A DNA stretch of 64,000 nt, taken from Blastocatellia bacterium (GTDB lineage Bacteria; Acidobacteriota; Blastocatellia; UBA7656). Below the pieces are notes generated by a model that had not been told where the DNA came from, did no database searches, and was given only the letters and a program-made list of their open reading frames with translations. Below, piece after piece: positions 44,800 to 53,599 of the stretch (position 1 is the stretch's first letter; each line of letters starts with the position of its first letter). The stretch lies in assembly GCA_035275065.1 (NCBI GenBank), contig DATENM010000046.1, positions 124,001-188,000 on the forward strand, read 5' to 3'. The translations under genes and the position numbers were made by a program.

Positions 44800-45828
44800 A
44801 TGCAGCCCAATAATCCGAACGCCCCCAGCATTGACCCGCGCCAGGTGATTGAAGAACGCGACGTGAATGGGCTGGCCGAACTGCTCGCTTCAGCCGGTTA
44901 CATCATCCAGCGCCGCATCCTGATCGATCTCGCGCACAGTCTGCGCAGCGGCAAGCCACTACTCATTGAAGGGCCTCGCGGCGGTGGCAAGACTGCCCTT
45001 GCTGAAGCCTTGGCCAGAGCGTGCAACCTCTCGACCTTCTACTTACAGGGGATGGAAGAACTTACTCTCGCGGATGTGCTCTACAGTTGGGACCGCGAGG
45101 CGCAAACGCAGATGGTGCGGCAGGAGATTGCGGCAGGCTGTAGTCTCAAAGAAGCGCAAACCCGGCAATTCTCCCGCGAGTATCTCCTCCTCGGTGAAGC
45201 GCTCGGCGCGTTCGACTACGCTTCTCAATTTGATGCCGTGCCAGTTCTCATCGTTGACGAGGCCGACAAGCTCAAAGAGAAGATCGAAGATATGCTGCTT
45301 CAACTCTTAGGGCGCGGCTGGGCGCACGTTCCACGCTTCGGCGACATCGGCGTGCGCGACCCGAAGCACTGGCCTATCGTGATTCTGCTGTCTAACGACA
45401 TCCGCCATGATCTTTCAGCGCCGCTGCGGTCGCGCTGTCTCTACAGTTGGCTTGAGCCACCGACCCCGCGCGAAGAGGTGAGAATCCTTCGCTCCCGTGT
45501 GCCAGAAGCCAGGCCCGATCTGCTGCTCGGCGTCACAAAATTGATCAACTGCATCCGCCGCGATATGCCGGCGGTGAGAGATAAGCCGGGCCTGCGCGAA
45601 TCGATTGACCTGCTGGAAGCACTGGTGCGCGACAATGTTCAAACCCTCAAGGCCGAAGTCATTGACGAGTATCTGTGCTTTCTCGGCAAGCGGCAGAAAG
45701 AGCTGATGAACCTTCGTCAAGGCATAGCCCGCTTGGAATTTGCGGCACACGCGTCCGACCGTGAAATTGATGAATGGATCGAATGGGCTTGCGCACAGGA
45801 GGGGAAAGTTCTGGAGGCCGTCGCATGA
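44800..45828 (+). CDS. MoxR-type AAA+ ATPase in the transfer operon
   Basis: This is a 342-residue AAA+ ATPase. Walker A is GPRGGGKT (58-65), Walker B is LIVDEADKLK (150-159), sensor I is VILLSNDIRHDLSAPLRSRC with the arginine finger at the end, and a C-terminal helical lid follows. It is a MoxR/AAA_5 ATPase, not a VirB11-type secretion ATPase. Yet it lies between VirB10 and VirD4 genes, where VirB11 is usually encoded, and I found no VirB11 in the element. It starts one base after the VirB10 stop and overlaps the next gene by four bases (ATGA). It may replace VirB11 as motor, or remodel a transfer protein. Confidence 0.82.
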   Translation: MQPNNPNAPSIDPRQVIEERDVNGLAELLASAGYIIQRRILIDLAHSLRSGKPLLIEGPRGGGKTALAEALARACNLSTFYLQGMEELTLADVLYSWDREAQTQMVRQEIAAGCSLKEAQTRQFSREYLLLGEALGAFDYASQFDAVPVLIVDEADKLKEKIEDMLLQLLGRGWAHVPRFGDIGVRDPKHWPIVILLSNDIRHDLSAPLRSRCLYSWLEPPTPREEVRILRSRVPEARPDLLLGVTKLINCIRRDMPAVRDKPGLRESIDLLEALVRDNVQTLKAEVIDEYLCFLGKRQKELMNLRQGIARLEFAAHASDREIDEWIEWACAQEGKVLEAVA

Positions 45829-46481
45829 GAAGCATCATTGCTAGGATTTCACCACTGACCGTCGTTTGCGCTACCGCGATACTGGTGGTCGCCTCCTCAG
45901 CCATCGCCAATCACTTTCTCGGCAAGCGCACTCGCGCCATTGATCCGCGTGTCACGATGGAGGGGAGCAGGAGCGCGGAGGAGAAAGAGTCAAAGGACAA
46001 AGAGGTGCGCCGCAGAGTCGTCGTCACGGCGATGGACGGGGAGGTGGCGCGCACAGCTAATCGCGCCGGCGAGGCGCAAGCAGTAGCGATTGCGACAAGC
46101 CTCTACGCGGCCACTGAACAGATCAAAGGGCGCACTCCCCGCACCGTCAATGATCTTCTCGCTGGAGTAGTATCGCAAAACCTGCTGCCTCCGGGCCTGG
46201 CACTGACTCAAGGTGAAGGCGCGATGGCTTCGGCTCACAGCAACCTGTTTGTGCGTTACCGGCCCGTGCCCCTAGCTATCGAAGTTCTGGCACTGGGGCG
46301 CGAACCGAGGGATGGTCCGGCGCTCCTGGTGCGTGTGCCTGATGACAACGCCAAGGATGGCGGGGCCAGCCTGTTTATGGCGACCCGCATCCGGGATGTG
46401 AATTTACCTCCGGCTTTCGCGCCTGCCTCCGAAGTTATCTCGGCAGGCTGGTCGCTTGAGCCTCTTCGCTCGCTCAAATGA
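45825..46481 (+). CDS. Single-pass membrane protein of the transfer operon, unknown
   Basis: This 218-residue protein starts at ATG 45825, overlapping the ATPase stop. One transmembrane helix lies at about 9-28 (ISPLTVVCATAILVVASSAI), followed by a charged stretch (EEKESKDKEVRRRVVV) and a periplasmic region with AVAIATSLYAATEQIKGRTP. No family is recognised. The tight overlap with the MoxR ATPase upstream suggests they act together; MoxR proteins often have membrane or vWA partners, but no vWA motif is seen here. It may anchor the ATPase to the secretion complex, which is inference. Confidence 0.65.
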   Translation: MRSIIARISPLTVVCATAILVVASSAIANHFLGKRTRAIDPRVTMEGSRSAEEKESKDKEVRRRVVVTAMDGEVARTANRAGEAQAVAIATSLYAATEQIKGRTPRTVNDLLAGVVSQNLLPPGLALTQGEGAMASAHSNLFVRYRPVPLAIEVLALGREPRDGPALLVRVPDDNAKDGGASLFMATRIRDVNLPPAFAPASEVISAGWSLEPLRSLK

Positions 46482-46512
46482 TTCCTCAACTTTCTCGATT
46501 GAGATCAGATTC

Positions 46513-48486
46513 GTGTCATTAGATCACTTCTTCAAACGGATTGACGCCAAGTACAGGCTGCCGCGCCCCGCCAATGCCCTGCACCTCGATGCTTACCAGG
46601 CGGGCTTCCGCTTGCTGCGCGATGCCGGTGAAGGACTTATCATGCTGGCGTGTGGTGTGATTACCGCCTTCATCATCTGGGTGATCGCAAATGTTCTCCA
46701 GGCGACATTCGAGACGCGAATCTATTTCATCTTCGGAATGGTCATTGCTGTACTCATCAGCCTGTCGGAAGCGTTATCGCTTATACTGCCTTACTATCGC
46801 ATCTCACAGCGACTGACGCACGGCTCGGCGCGGTGGGCTGACGTGCCCACGCTGCGCAGTATGGGTCTTGCGCATCTAACGAATCAACCGCTGCCGAACG
46901 GCGCGCTCAGGCTCGGACGGCTGACCCGAAAATATGACCTGGCGCTCCCGTTCGAGCGGGTCATCTGCCACACGGCCCTCTTCGGCCCGCCCAATTCCGG
47001 CAAGTCATCGAGCTTCATCATGACGATGGCGCGGGACTGGTCGCGCACCGGCTCGGCCATCTTCCTCGACCCCAAAGGTGAGTTGTTCAAGCACACGGCC
47101 CGGCACTTTCGCACCGTCTACCGGCTCGACCTCGCGCAGCCCTGGCTCTCCGACCGGTGGAACTTCGTCCCGGCGTGTAAAGGGGATGCGGAGCTGGCGC
47201 ACGAAGTCGCATCTATCATCGTCGGCTTCGACGCCAACAAGGTTTACAACGGCGACCCGTTCTGGCCGCAGGCTGAGACCGCCCTGGCCACCGGCGTGCT
47301 GCTTCACATGCCACAGATTGCCGATTTTCCGACTCCAGCGATGCTGGCCGAGTTTCTCGCCACACGGGAACTCAAGCGGCTCGATGCGGAGATGACTCAA
47401 TCGCCCGACGAAGAGGCGCGCATCCAGTGGGGCATCTTCAAGAAGGCAGATCGCGAGAAGACGCAAGGCGGTGTGTTCGTGGGGTTGGGCACTAAGCTGG
47501 CCCCGCTGCGCACGCCGCACGCGATGGCGGTGATGCAATCCGCTTCGGCAGAGGAGCGTCGGCGCGGCGTTCGTGAGATTGATCTGAATCATCTGAGAGA
47601 GCCGGGCACTGCTATCTACGTCATCGTTCCTGAGGGTGACGCGACGCGCTACCGCATCGTGCTCTCTATTTTATTCGGCCTGGTGGCGAGTGTTGTGAGA
47701 AAGACGAGCGGCGACCCGCACGCCGCGCCGGTGCTGATGGCCTTGGACGAAGCAGGCAACATCCCGATTCACCACCTGAGCGAGCAGCTCGGCGTGGGCC
47801 GTGGCCGCCGCTGCGGGATCGTGCTTGGCTATCAAAACATCGGGCAGCTCTACAAACAACACGGGCACGATGGCGCGAACGCCATTCTCGGCTCGGTCGG
47901 CACGATGGTCTTTCTACCGGGCCTCGATAGCGAGACAGCGCAGTATGCGGCGCGCCGGATCGGGCGCACAACGGTCTTGCAGCACACCAGCGTTGACGCG
48001 CCCGGCTCGAAGTTCGACAACGAGCGCGATTCTGAAACGGGTCGCGATCTTCTCGACGCTGCCGAATTGAGGCAGATGGTCGAGCACAGCCAGGCGGTGG
48101 CGATCACTGGGACTGCGCCGCCGGTGATCTTTGGCTTCCCGCCCTTCAGCAAAGGCGGGCCTGTAGCTCACCCACTGCCACGCGAAGTGGCCCACGCCGT
48201 TTCATTGAAGGATGCGGAATCGGCGTACATAAAGCGGCAGGCTCAAGAAACTACTCGCCAACAGCCGCACCTAAGAGAGACTGATGTCGGCGAGAGCGAC
48301 ACAAATCAACTGAATGTATCAAGCGCACCCGTAAGTACAGCGATTGATAGCGCTCACGCTCTGACCGATGGTTACCCAGCAGCAATGAACATAGACGCCC
48401 GCTCCATCATCGGGAGAGTGGCGCGAAATGGTTTTATCGAAACGGACTGGGAAGCCAGTCTCAATCAACCCCGTCAAGGCGAATAG
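46513..48486 (+). CDS. virD4: VirD4/TraG-type coupling protein ATPase
   Basis: This protein of about 657 residues was started at GTG 46513; TTG 46456 in frame is possible but overlaps the previous gene. Two transmembrane helices lie in about 40-95. The motor domain has Walker A LFGPPNSGKSSS near 158, DPKGELFKHTARHF after it, and Walker B VLMALDEAGNIPIHH near 430, followed by GRRCGIVLGYQNIGQLYKQH. These are the hallmarks of type IV coupling proteins, which bring the relaxase-bound DNA strand to the secretion channel. The last 120 residues are variable and probably bind substrate or relaxosome proteins. Confidence 0.93.
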   Translation: MSLDHFFKRIDAKYRLPRPANALHLDAYQAGFRLLRDAGEGLIMLACGVITAFIIWVIANVLQATFETRIYFIFGMVIAVLISLSEALSLILPYYRISQRLTHGSARWADVPTLRSMGLAHLTNQPLPNGALRLGRLTRKYDLALPFERVICHTALFGPPNSGKSSSFIMTMARDWSRTGSAIFLDPKGELFKHTARHFRTVYRLDLAQPWLSDRWNFVPACKGDAELAHEVASIIVGFDANKVYNGDPFWPQAETALATGVLLHMPQIADFPTPAMLAEFLATRELKRLDAEMTQSPDEEARIQWGIFKKADREKTQGGVFVGLGTKLAPLRTPHAMAVMQSASAEERRRGVREIDLNHLREPGTAIYVIVPEGDATRYRIVLSILFGLVASVVRKTSGDPHAAPVLMALDEAGNIPIHHLSEQLGVGRGRRCGIVLGYQNIGQLYKQHGHDGANAILGSVGTMVFLPGLDSETAQYAARRIGRTTVLQHTSVDAPGSKFDNERDSETGRDLLDAAELRQMVEHSQAVAITGTAPPVIFGFPPFSKGGPVAHPLPREVAHAVSLKDAESAYIKRQAQETTRQQPHLRETDVGESDTNQLNVSSAPVSTAIDSAHALTDGYPAAMNIDARSIIGRVARNGFIETDWEASLNQPRQGE

Positions 48487-48522
48487 GGATCATCGCGGCC
48501 CGCATGAAATTCTGGTGAAGTG

Positions 48523-49056
48523 ATGAGCGAAGGAGCAGGTAAATCGAAGTTGCGAATCTCGGTGGTGATGGTCGGCCTCAGTCTGGGCGCGCTCATCGTG
48601 ACCTACGCCTGTGTCACGATGGCGGCGGCCTGGCGTTCTCAGAAAGAGATACCACGGCTGGCGGCGGACAGCCTTGTCAAAGCACTTCGCAGCTATTACC
48701 AGCAAACGGGCAGTTTCCCATCCAACTTCCACGAGCTTGAGACGCGCGTATGGAAGCACAGCAAAGCCTCGGATTTCGGCGTTGATGGCCGCAGCCTTTC
48801 GGTCGCCAATTACACTTACATCTACTACCCGGTAGATGCAAAGTCCTGCACGATTTGGATCATCCCGACGGGGCCGCGCCGCGAAGAAGGAGCAACGCAT
48901 TTCCTTCTTCTCACCCCCGATGGACTCAGGCGATGGAAAGGTGCCCCATTGTCACTCGATGAGGTGAAGAAGCTGCCTTCGGTCCCGCAATACAGGGAGA
49001 TGAACGTGCTGGGGATGACCGAGCAGCAGCCAATTGATCTCGGCAAGAAGAAGTAG
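48523..49056 (+). CDS. Membrane-anchored protein between coupling protein and relaxase
   Basis: This is a protein of about 177 residues from ATG 48523. One transmembrane helix lies at about 11-31 (ISVVMVGLSLGALIVTYACV). A domain follows that begins ADSLVKALRSYYQQTGSFPS, recalling the part after the helix in type II pseudopilins, and continues with short strands (YTYIYYPVDAKSCTIWIIPT). No prepilin peptidase site is visible before the helix, so it is not a classic pseudopilin. The next gene, the relaxase, starts 7 bases after its stop. The function is unknown. Confidence 0.65.
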   Translation: MSEGAGKSKLRISVVMVGLSLGALIVTYACVTMAAAWRSQKEIPRLAADSLVKALRSYYQQTGSFPSNFHELETRVWKHSKASDFGVDGRSLSVANYTYIYYPVDAKSCTIWIIPTGPRREEGATHFLLLTPDGLRRWKGAPLSLDEVKKLPSVPQYREMNVLGMTEQQPIDLGKKK

Positions 49057-49063
49057 TCTCAAG

Positions 49064-51514
49064 ATGCGCGCAGTCGTTGCCATCAAATCTACCGGCGGTC
49101 GCGGCGCTTCGCGCGCCACTCGCTACATCTCCGAGCGCGACCGCAACCCAGAGCGTGAGGGCGCAGGACTGCGCCCACTCTTCTCCGACAGAGAAGATGT
49201 GTTGACCTATCGCGGTGCTGACCGCCTGTTAAGCAACGGCACGGGCACACCCGATAAAGATGATCTCATCCACATTGCCGTAAGCTTCCGCAATGAAGAT
49301 TACGAGCGACTGGGGTCGACAGATGATGAGCGCAAAGAACAACTCCGCGAAGTAGCCCGCGAAGCGATGCGAGAGATGAGCAAAGAGATGCGCGCCAATG
49401 ATCTGCGTTGGGTCGCCGGCATCCATCTCAACACCGACCACCCACATATTCACATCGTCATCAGCAAAGAGATCAAAGACCTCGAAACGGATAAGTCTCG
49501 GCGCATAGGGAAAATTCCCAAACGGCTTCTACCTTACCGTGAAGTCCAAGCTGACGGCAGCACGCGGCCAGTCGAAGGGCGTATCGGCAATCACTTCGTC
49601 GCGGCGCTGGATCGTCACATTGAGCATGCAAGAGAGCCGGTGGAGCGAAAACTTCAACCTGTGCGCGAAGCAGGAGCGGCAAGAGGCGTGGGTGAGTGGC
49701 TGCGTAATGAAGCCAGAGCGCGCGATGTCGAGGCATCGTGGGGAACGCCGGAGAAAGATACCAATGGATCACAGGTGCGCCAAGATCGGGTCTTGCTAGG
49801 CGAAGCGATTGAGAAGAGCTTGCGCCGGGTTTATTCGGCTCTTGCTTACGAAAGGGCGCTCAAGCACGGCGAGACCTTTCGCTTTCGTGCGCGCGACGAG
49901 AGCATCGACGGCGAGCGGCAGATATCCGAATCTGACGTAAGACGCCGCGCCGATGCCCGCGGCTCCCGCGCCGCCGCTGAACAAAATGTGCGCACTGCGG
50001 TCGAGCGGCAAAAGGTCCGCCAACAGGTGGCAGAGAGCGATGTCAACCACCATGGCACGACGATCAAAGAGTTGCGTAAGTTCAGAAGCAATCTTTTAGA
50101 GAGATTGGGGAAGGAACGGAGCAGGGCTAACCTTGAACATACGCAGGCGCAGGCGCGCGCCAGCGGTGTTCGACAGAGGTATGCGGTGGGCGGCCAGGAG
50201 ATGCCTGTTCCCATCATCGCGCGCGACACGCTCATCGAACTCCAAGAGCAAGCCATCAGTTATGGTCTCGGCGACCGCGTAGAAACCTTGGAGCAGATTC
50301 GCGTCGCTCTCGCAATTGAGAATGGTCAGCCGACCCGCAATGACAACCAAGCCGCCCGCCTCGGCGCACAGCTTTTCACCGCGCGCACCGAGCTTGAGGC
50401 CAGGCAGGAACGAGTTGCGGGCCTTGACCAGATGCGCCATCTCCAGCGGTGGGAGATCAACAGTGAAAGGTGGTCGCTCACCGACCTTGATCGCCAGATT
50501 GAATGGCAAACTGACCAGGCGCGCGTGATCGGCAGGTATCACTACCATCTCGACCCGCGCGCGCGCAAAGCGGCAGGCAAAGAGGCCGAGCGGCTTGTGA
50601 TGGTCAGAGATGAACTCGTTAAAAAGATTGATGAACGGCGAAATGAGCTTCATAAAGAAACAGAGGATGCCCGCAAACTTGTCGAGGTTCTGATTCGCGC
50701 TCATGAGAGCGAAACGGCTGACCGCTCCCTGAGGGGCCGTGTTATGCCGCCGCCTGAGTTCACGCGTGACGAAATCCGGCGCATTGAAGCAAACGCCGAG
50801 GCGACGCGCGATGCTGGGCTGCTCAGGCAACTCGACGAAATTGAAAAACATTTGAACGAACGCGATCGTTCAGCCGAGCACATCAAACCGGAAGAGCGGC
50901 TGAGCCGCGCGATGGCTCGCGAGATTATCGCGGAAGTGGCGTACCGAGAGAGCGCCGACCGCCTCGCTAACTTCAACGAGCGAAGCGACGCGCAGCCCCT
51001 CGCCATCGAAAGCAAGGATGGTCACCTGAACGTCCACCGCTTGAAAGACACGAGGCCGCACTCGGTGGTCGAGCGGGCGCTCAGGCCGTTGCTGGAGAAG
51101 CCCGCTGCTCGTGAGGCTCGTCATGCAATCGAAGCGGCGTCGGCAACCGCGCAAGCTCGGCTGGTGACCGACTATGAAAAGAGTCGAGCTTATCTGGAGG
51201 CGGCTCGTGAGGTCGCCGGCGGGCTCCGCCTAGAGTTGCGCGAACAGACGATTGATAAGACTCATCTGATGCCGGCATTCACGGCGAAGGAGAGGATCAA
51301 CCTGGAAATCTATGCCGAGCGCCAGGCGGACCCACGAGAGCGGGCGCATTACCTGGGCCTCGCGCGTGGCGAAGTCGTCCATGCGATACCTTCACACGAC
51401 ACAACCGGTAATCGTTTCGCGCATGATCAGGCGAGCCGATTTGACCACGGGCGCGCCACCGAGCAGTCGCATATGTATGACAGCCCCGCCCGCTCGACAG
51501 GCCGCACTCGTTAA
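49064..51514 (+). CDS. Relaxase (MOB family, histidine-triad type)
   Basis: This 816-residue protein starts at ATG 49064. The N-terminal 200 residues hold the relaxase fold: AVVAIKSTGGRGASRATRYI at the start and the metal-binding motif HLNTDHPHIHIVIS with H121, H126, H128 and H130. The nicking tyrosine is probably Y21 or Y50. The remaining 600 residues are highly charged and helical with long coiled coils. There is no helicase or primase motif. It should nick oriT and pilot the strand into the recipient. oriT was not identified, but likely lies near this gene or its downstream neighbours. Confidence 0.82.
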   Translation: MRAVVAIKSTGGRGASRATRYISERDRNPEREGAGLRPLFSDREDVLTYRGADRLLSNGTGTPDKDDLIHIAVSFRNEDYERLGSTDDERKEQLREVAREAMREMSKEMRANDLRWVAGIHLNTDHPHIHIVISKEIKDLETDKSRRIGKIPKRLLPYREVQADGSTRPVEGRIGNHFVAALDRHIEHAREPVERKLQPVREAGAARGVGEWLRNEARARDVEASWGTPEKDTNGSQVRQDRVLLGEAIEKSLRRVYSALAYERALKHGETFRFRARDESIDGERQISESDVRRRADARGSRAAAEQNVRTAVERQKVRQQVAESDVNHHGTTIKELRKFRSNLLERLGKERSRANLEHTQAQARASGVRQRYAVGGQEMPVPIIARDTLIELQEQAISYGLGDRVETLEQIRVALAIENGQPTRNDNQAARLGAQLFTARTELEARQERVAGLDQMRHLQRWEINSERWSLTDLDRQIEWQTDQARVIGRYHYHLDPRARKAAGKEAERLVMVRDELVKKIDERRNELHKETEDARKLVEVLIRAHESETADRSLRGRVMPPPEFTRDEIRRIEANAEATRDAGLLRQLDEIEKHLNERDRSAEHIKPEERLSRAMAREIIAEVAYRESADRLANFNERSDAQPLAIESKDGHLNVHRLKDTRPHSVVERALRPLLEKPAAREARHAIEAASATAQARLVTDYEKSRAYLEAAREVAGGLRLELREQTIDKTHLMPAFTAKERINLEIYAERQADPRERAHYLGLARGEVVHAIPSHDTTGNRFAHDQASRFDHGRATEQSHMYDSPARSTGRTR

Positions 51515-51528
51515 GAAGGGGAGAACCG

Positions 51529-52086
51529 ATGAAAGAAATGAACAAGCGCGCGCTGGCAGCTCAACCGTTTTCTTTTAACGCCTACGAAGAGAATTATGGT
51601 GCAGTGATGGCGCTGTGCGAGGCGAGTGGGCGAAAACCCGCCGAGGAATTGCGTGATCTGCTTGACGAAGGCATCAACGCGCGTATGAGGCGAAGTGATA
51701 AAGGCTGTGAAGTAGCCGTCACAGGAGCAGGGCAACCGGGGCAGAGCAACGACGACATTGTCCAGCTCGCGCAGGTGATTCAGCAGTTGGTTCAGAAGGC
51801 GTCCCTACAAAATGACATATTGCTTCGGGTCGCGTTCCACCTGCGCGAGCAGTATGGGATGGTCCTGGAATCCGTTGCGGCAGGCTATGCGGCGCGCCAC
51901 TTGATCTGGAAATACGTCGTCGAAGGCTTGCTGCGTGATGAGGGGCTTTCACCCGAACAGATCATGCAACGTCTCGACAATGAACGCCGAACCTGGAATG
52001 CAGAGCGCGACCGAGCCGCCGACCTGCTTGAGCAGGCTATTAGAAGTCTTGGTGCTGGTCGTGAAGATGGATCAGGATCAGCATAG
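51529..52086 (+). CDS. Putative relaxosome accessory protein
   Basis: This 185-residue protein starts at ATG 51529, preceded by AAGGGGAGA. The first 50 residues (FSFNAYEENYGAVMALCEAS then GRKPAEELRDLLDEGINARM) suggest a helical DNA-binding or dimer region. The rest is helical (IVQLAQVIQQLVQKASLQND and LIWKYVVEGLLRDEG). No known family is recognised. It starts 14 bases after the relaxase, the usual place for mobilisation accessory proteins, so a relaxosome role is inferred from position only. Confidence 0.6.
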   Translation: MKEMNKRALAAQPFSFNAYEENYGAVMALCEASGRKPAEELRDLLDEGINARMRRSDKGCEVAVTGAGQPGQSNDDIVQLAQVIQQLVQKASLQNDILLRVAFHLREQYGMVLESVAAGYAARHLIWKYVVEGLLRDEGLSPEQIMQRLDNERRTWNAERDRAADLLEQAIRSLGAGREDGSGSA

Positions 52087-52149
52087 AGGCCAATTGTCAT
52101 CGCGAGTGATTCATATCGACCAATCAACATTCAGAAAGGCAAGGGGAAT

Positions 52150-52491
52150 ATGAAAGAGAACAGCAAGGCTAACAATAAGGCTAAAGACAAAATGAACGCT
52201 GACGGCTCAGGCCCAATGCTCAAGTTCAACCACATAAGGCGAGAGACGCTTCCGCAAACCAGGATCGATGTCCGGGCGTTGGAGATGGTTCGCGGTTACC
52301 CGCTTTACGTCAAGGAACACACGGATCACGAGCCGCCCATCGGCGAGGTCCTCGAACAGTGCATCATCAGCACGCTGAGCAGCGACGCGGATTTCGTCGA
52401 GTGGCTCGCCCGCCAGCCCCAGACGGAACTCGCTGGCGAACAGAGTAACAGTTCAACATCCGGGCAGAGAGATGCCTCTACTTCAGAGTGA
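52150..52491 (+). CDS. Small protein at the right end of the element
   Basis: This is a 113-residue protein with a basic N-terminus (MKENSKANNKAKDKMNADG) and a central helical part (TRIDVRALEMVRGYPLYVKE and GEVLEQCIISTLSSDADF). The C-terminal tail is Ser/Thr/Gln-rich. The composition fits a small DNA-binding accessory protein, but no motif proves it. It is the last gene that I assign to the conjugative element; DNA to the right is of different content. Confidence 0.55.
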   Translation: MKENSKANNKAKDKMNADGSGPMLKFNHIRRETLPQTRIDVRALEMVRGYPLYVKEHTDHEPPIGEVLEQCIISTLSSDADFVEWLARQPQTELAGEQSNSSTSGQRDASTSE

Positions 52492-52713
52492 AGCCGAGTA
52501 GTTTGTGCGCATGACTGAGAGGATGGGCGGCTTGTGTATCGGCGACGAGTCTCTCCAAGTCTGCAAACTGGGTGGTTCACGAATTGTGAGTCAACATAAA
52601 GATGGTCTGCCCCAAGTAGATCGTCGTTGTTTCTCAAATCATGCGAGCGGTTGTTGGGGAGTTGCTACACGTCGTCTTGCGGCCCCCGTGAAAGGGTATT
52701 ACTGTACCGTCCG

Positions 52714-53553
52714 ATGCTTGGTCATAACCGGCTTCGAAATCCAAAATCGCCAGCCCCTGATTGTGGCAGCCAGCAGGGAAGGCTCTACTTGTGGCATGGC
52801 CGCGCCCTGTTTCTCTGTACGTCGGTCGACACCACCTCCCACCAGCACCACGCGGTACAACTTTCCGTTGGTCTTGATCGAGCGTTCCGCTTGCGCAGCG
52901 ATGCTGAGAGTTGGAGTGAATACCCGGTGGTTCTGATTGACGGCGACCAGCCCCATCAACTCGACAGCCTCAGCGCGCCAGTGGCCAGCCTCTACCTCGA
53001 TCCTGAAAGTGAGATTGGAAGGCGATTGTCGACTGGCTTGAAAGAGAAGGCCCACCGGCTGCTCGCCTTGCCCGCGGCTGCCGACTTCGTCCCGCAACTT
53101 CGCGGCCTTTGGTCGCAAGGAGTCTCCTGCCGGGAGGCGACTGAATTAACGGACCGCCTTGTCCACGCCTTAACCGGATTCACTCAAGCGGACCGCCCGT
53201 TGGATTCGCGTGTCGCGAACGCTTGCCAAATTCTCGACGCCCTTCCAGAGCCTCGCATCCCGGCCGGGGAACTCGCCGCCCGCGTCGGGCTCTCGGCGGG
53301 CAGGTTCGCCCACCTCTTTCGGGAACAGACGGGCTTGCCGGTCAGGAGGTACTTGTTGTGGCTCAGACTTCTGAAGGCCATAAGTCAGTTGTCCCGAGCA
53401 GCATCTCTGACCGACGCCGCTCACGCAGCCGGCTTTGCCGATTCCGCCCACCTGACCCGCACCTTCAGGCGGATGTTCGGCATCACGCCATCAGAAATCT
53501 TCCGGAGTAGCCAGTTTGTTCAAGTGATTGCTTGCCCTCCCCAGGTAGAATGA
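52714..53553 (+). CDS. AraC-family transcriptional regulator
   Basis: This protein of about 279 residues is started at ATG 52714; longer readings back to 52627 have poor composition. Its N-terminal region (LYLWHGRALFLCTSVDTTSH) resembles a cupin-like ligand-binding part. The C-terminal 100 residues have two helix-turn-helix motifs of AraC type: PAGELAARVGLSAGRFAHLF and SLTDAAHAAGFADSAHLTRT, followed by FRRMFGITPSEIFRSS, the signature end of the domain. The downstream methyltransferase gene lies 46 bases away. The start is uncertain because this gene abuts the right end of the conjugative element. Confidence 0.82.
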   Translation: MLGHNRLRNPKSPAPDCGSQQGRLYLWHGRALFLCTSVDTTSHQHHAVQLSVGLDRAFRLRSDAESWSEYPVVLIDGDQPHQLDSLSAPVASLYLDPESEIGRRLSTGLKEKAHRLLALPAAADFVPQLRGLWSQGVSCREATELTDRLVHALTGFTQADRPLDSRVANACQILDALPEPRIPAGELAARVGLSAGRFAHLFREQTGLPVRRYLLWLRLLKAISQLSRAASLTDAAHAAGFADSAHLTRTFRRMFGITPSEIFRSSQFVQVIACPPQVE

Positions 53554-53599
53554 ACCCTCTTGAAGATTAAATGTCGAGGCTCGAAAGAGGGAAAATCGA

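Noticed and set aside
28500..52800. Direct repeats marking both ends of the conjugative element
   Set aside because: By eye, no shared sequence long enough to be convincing was found between the left and right junctions, so no att sites are annotated.
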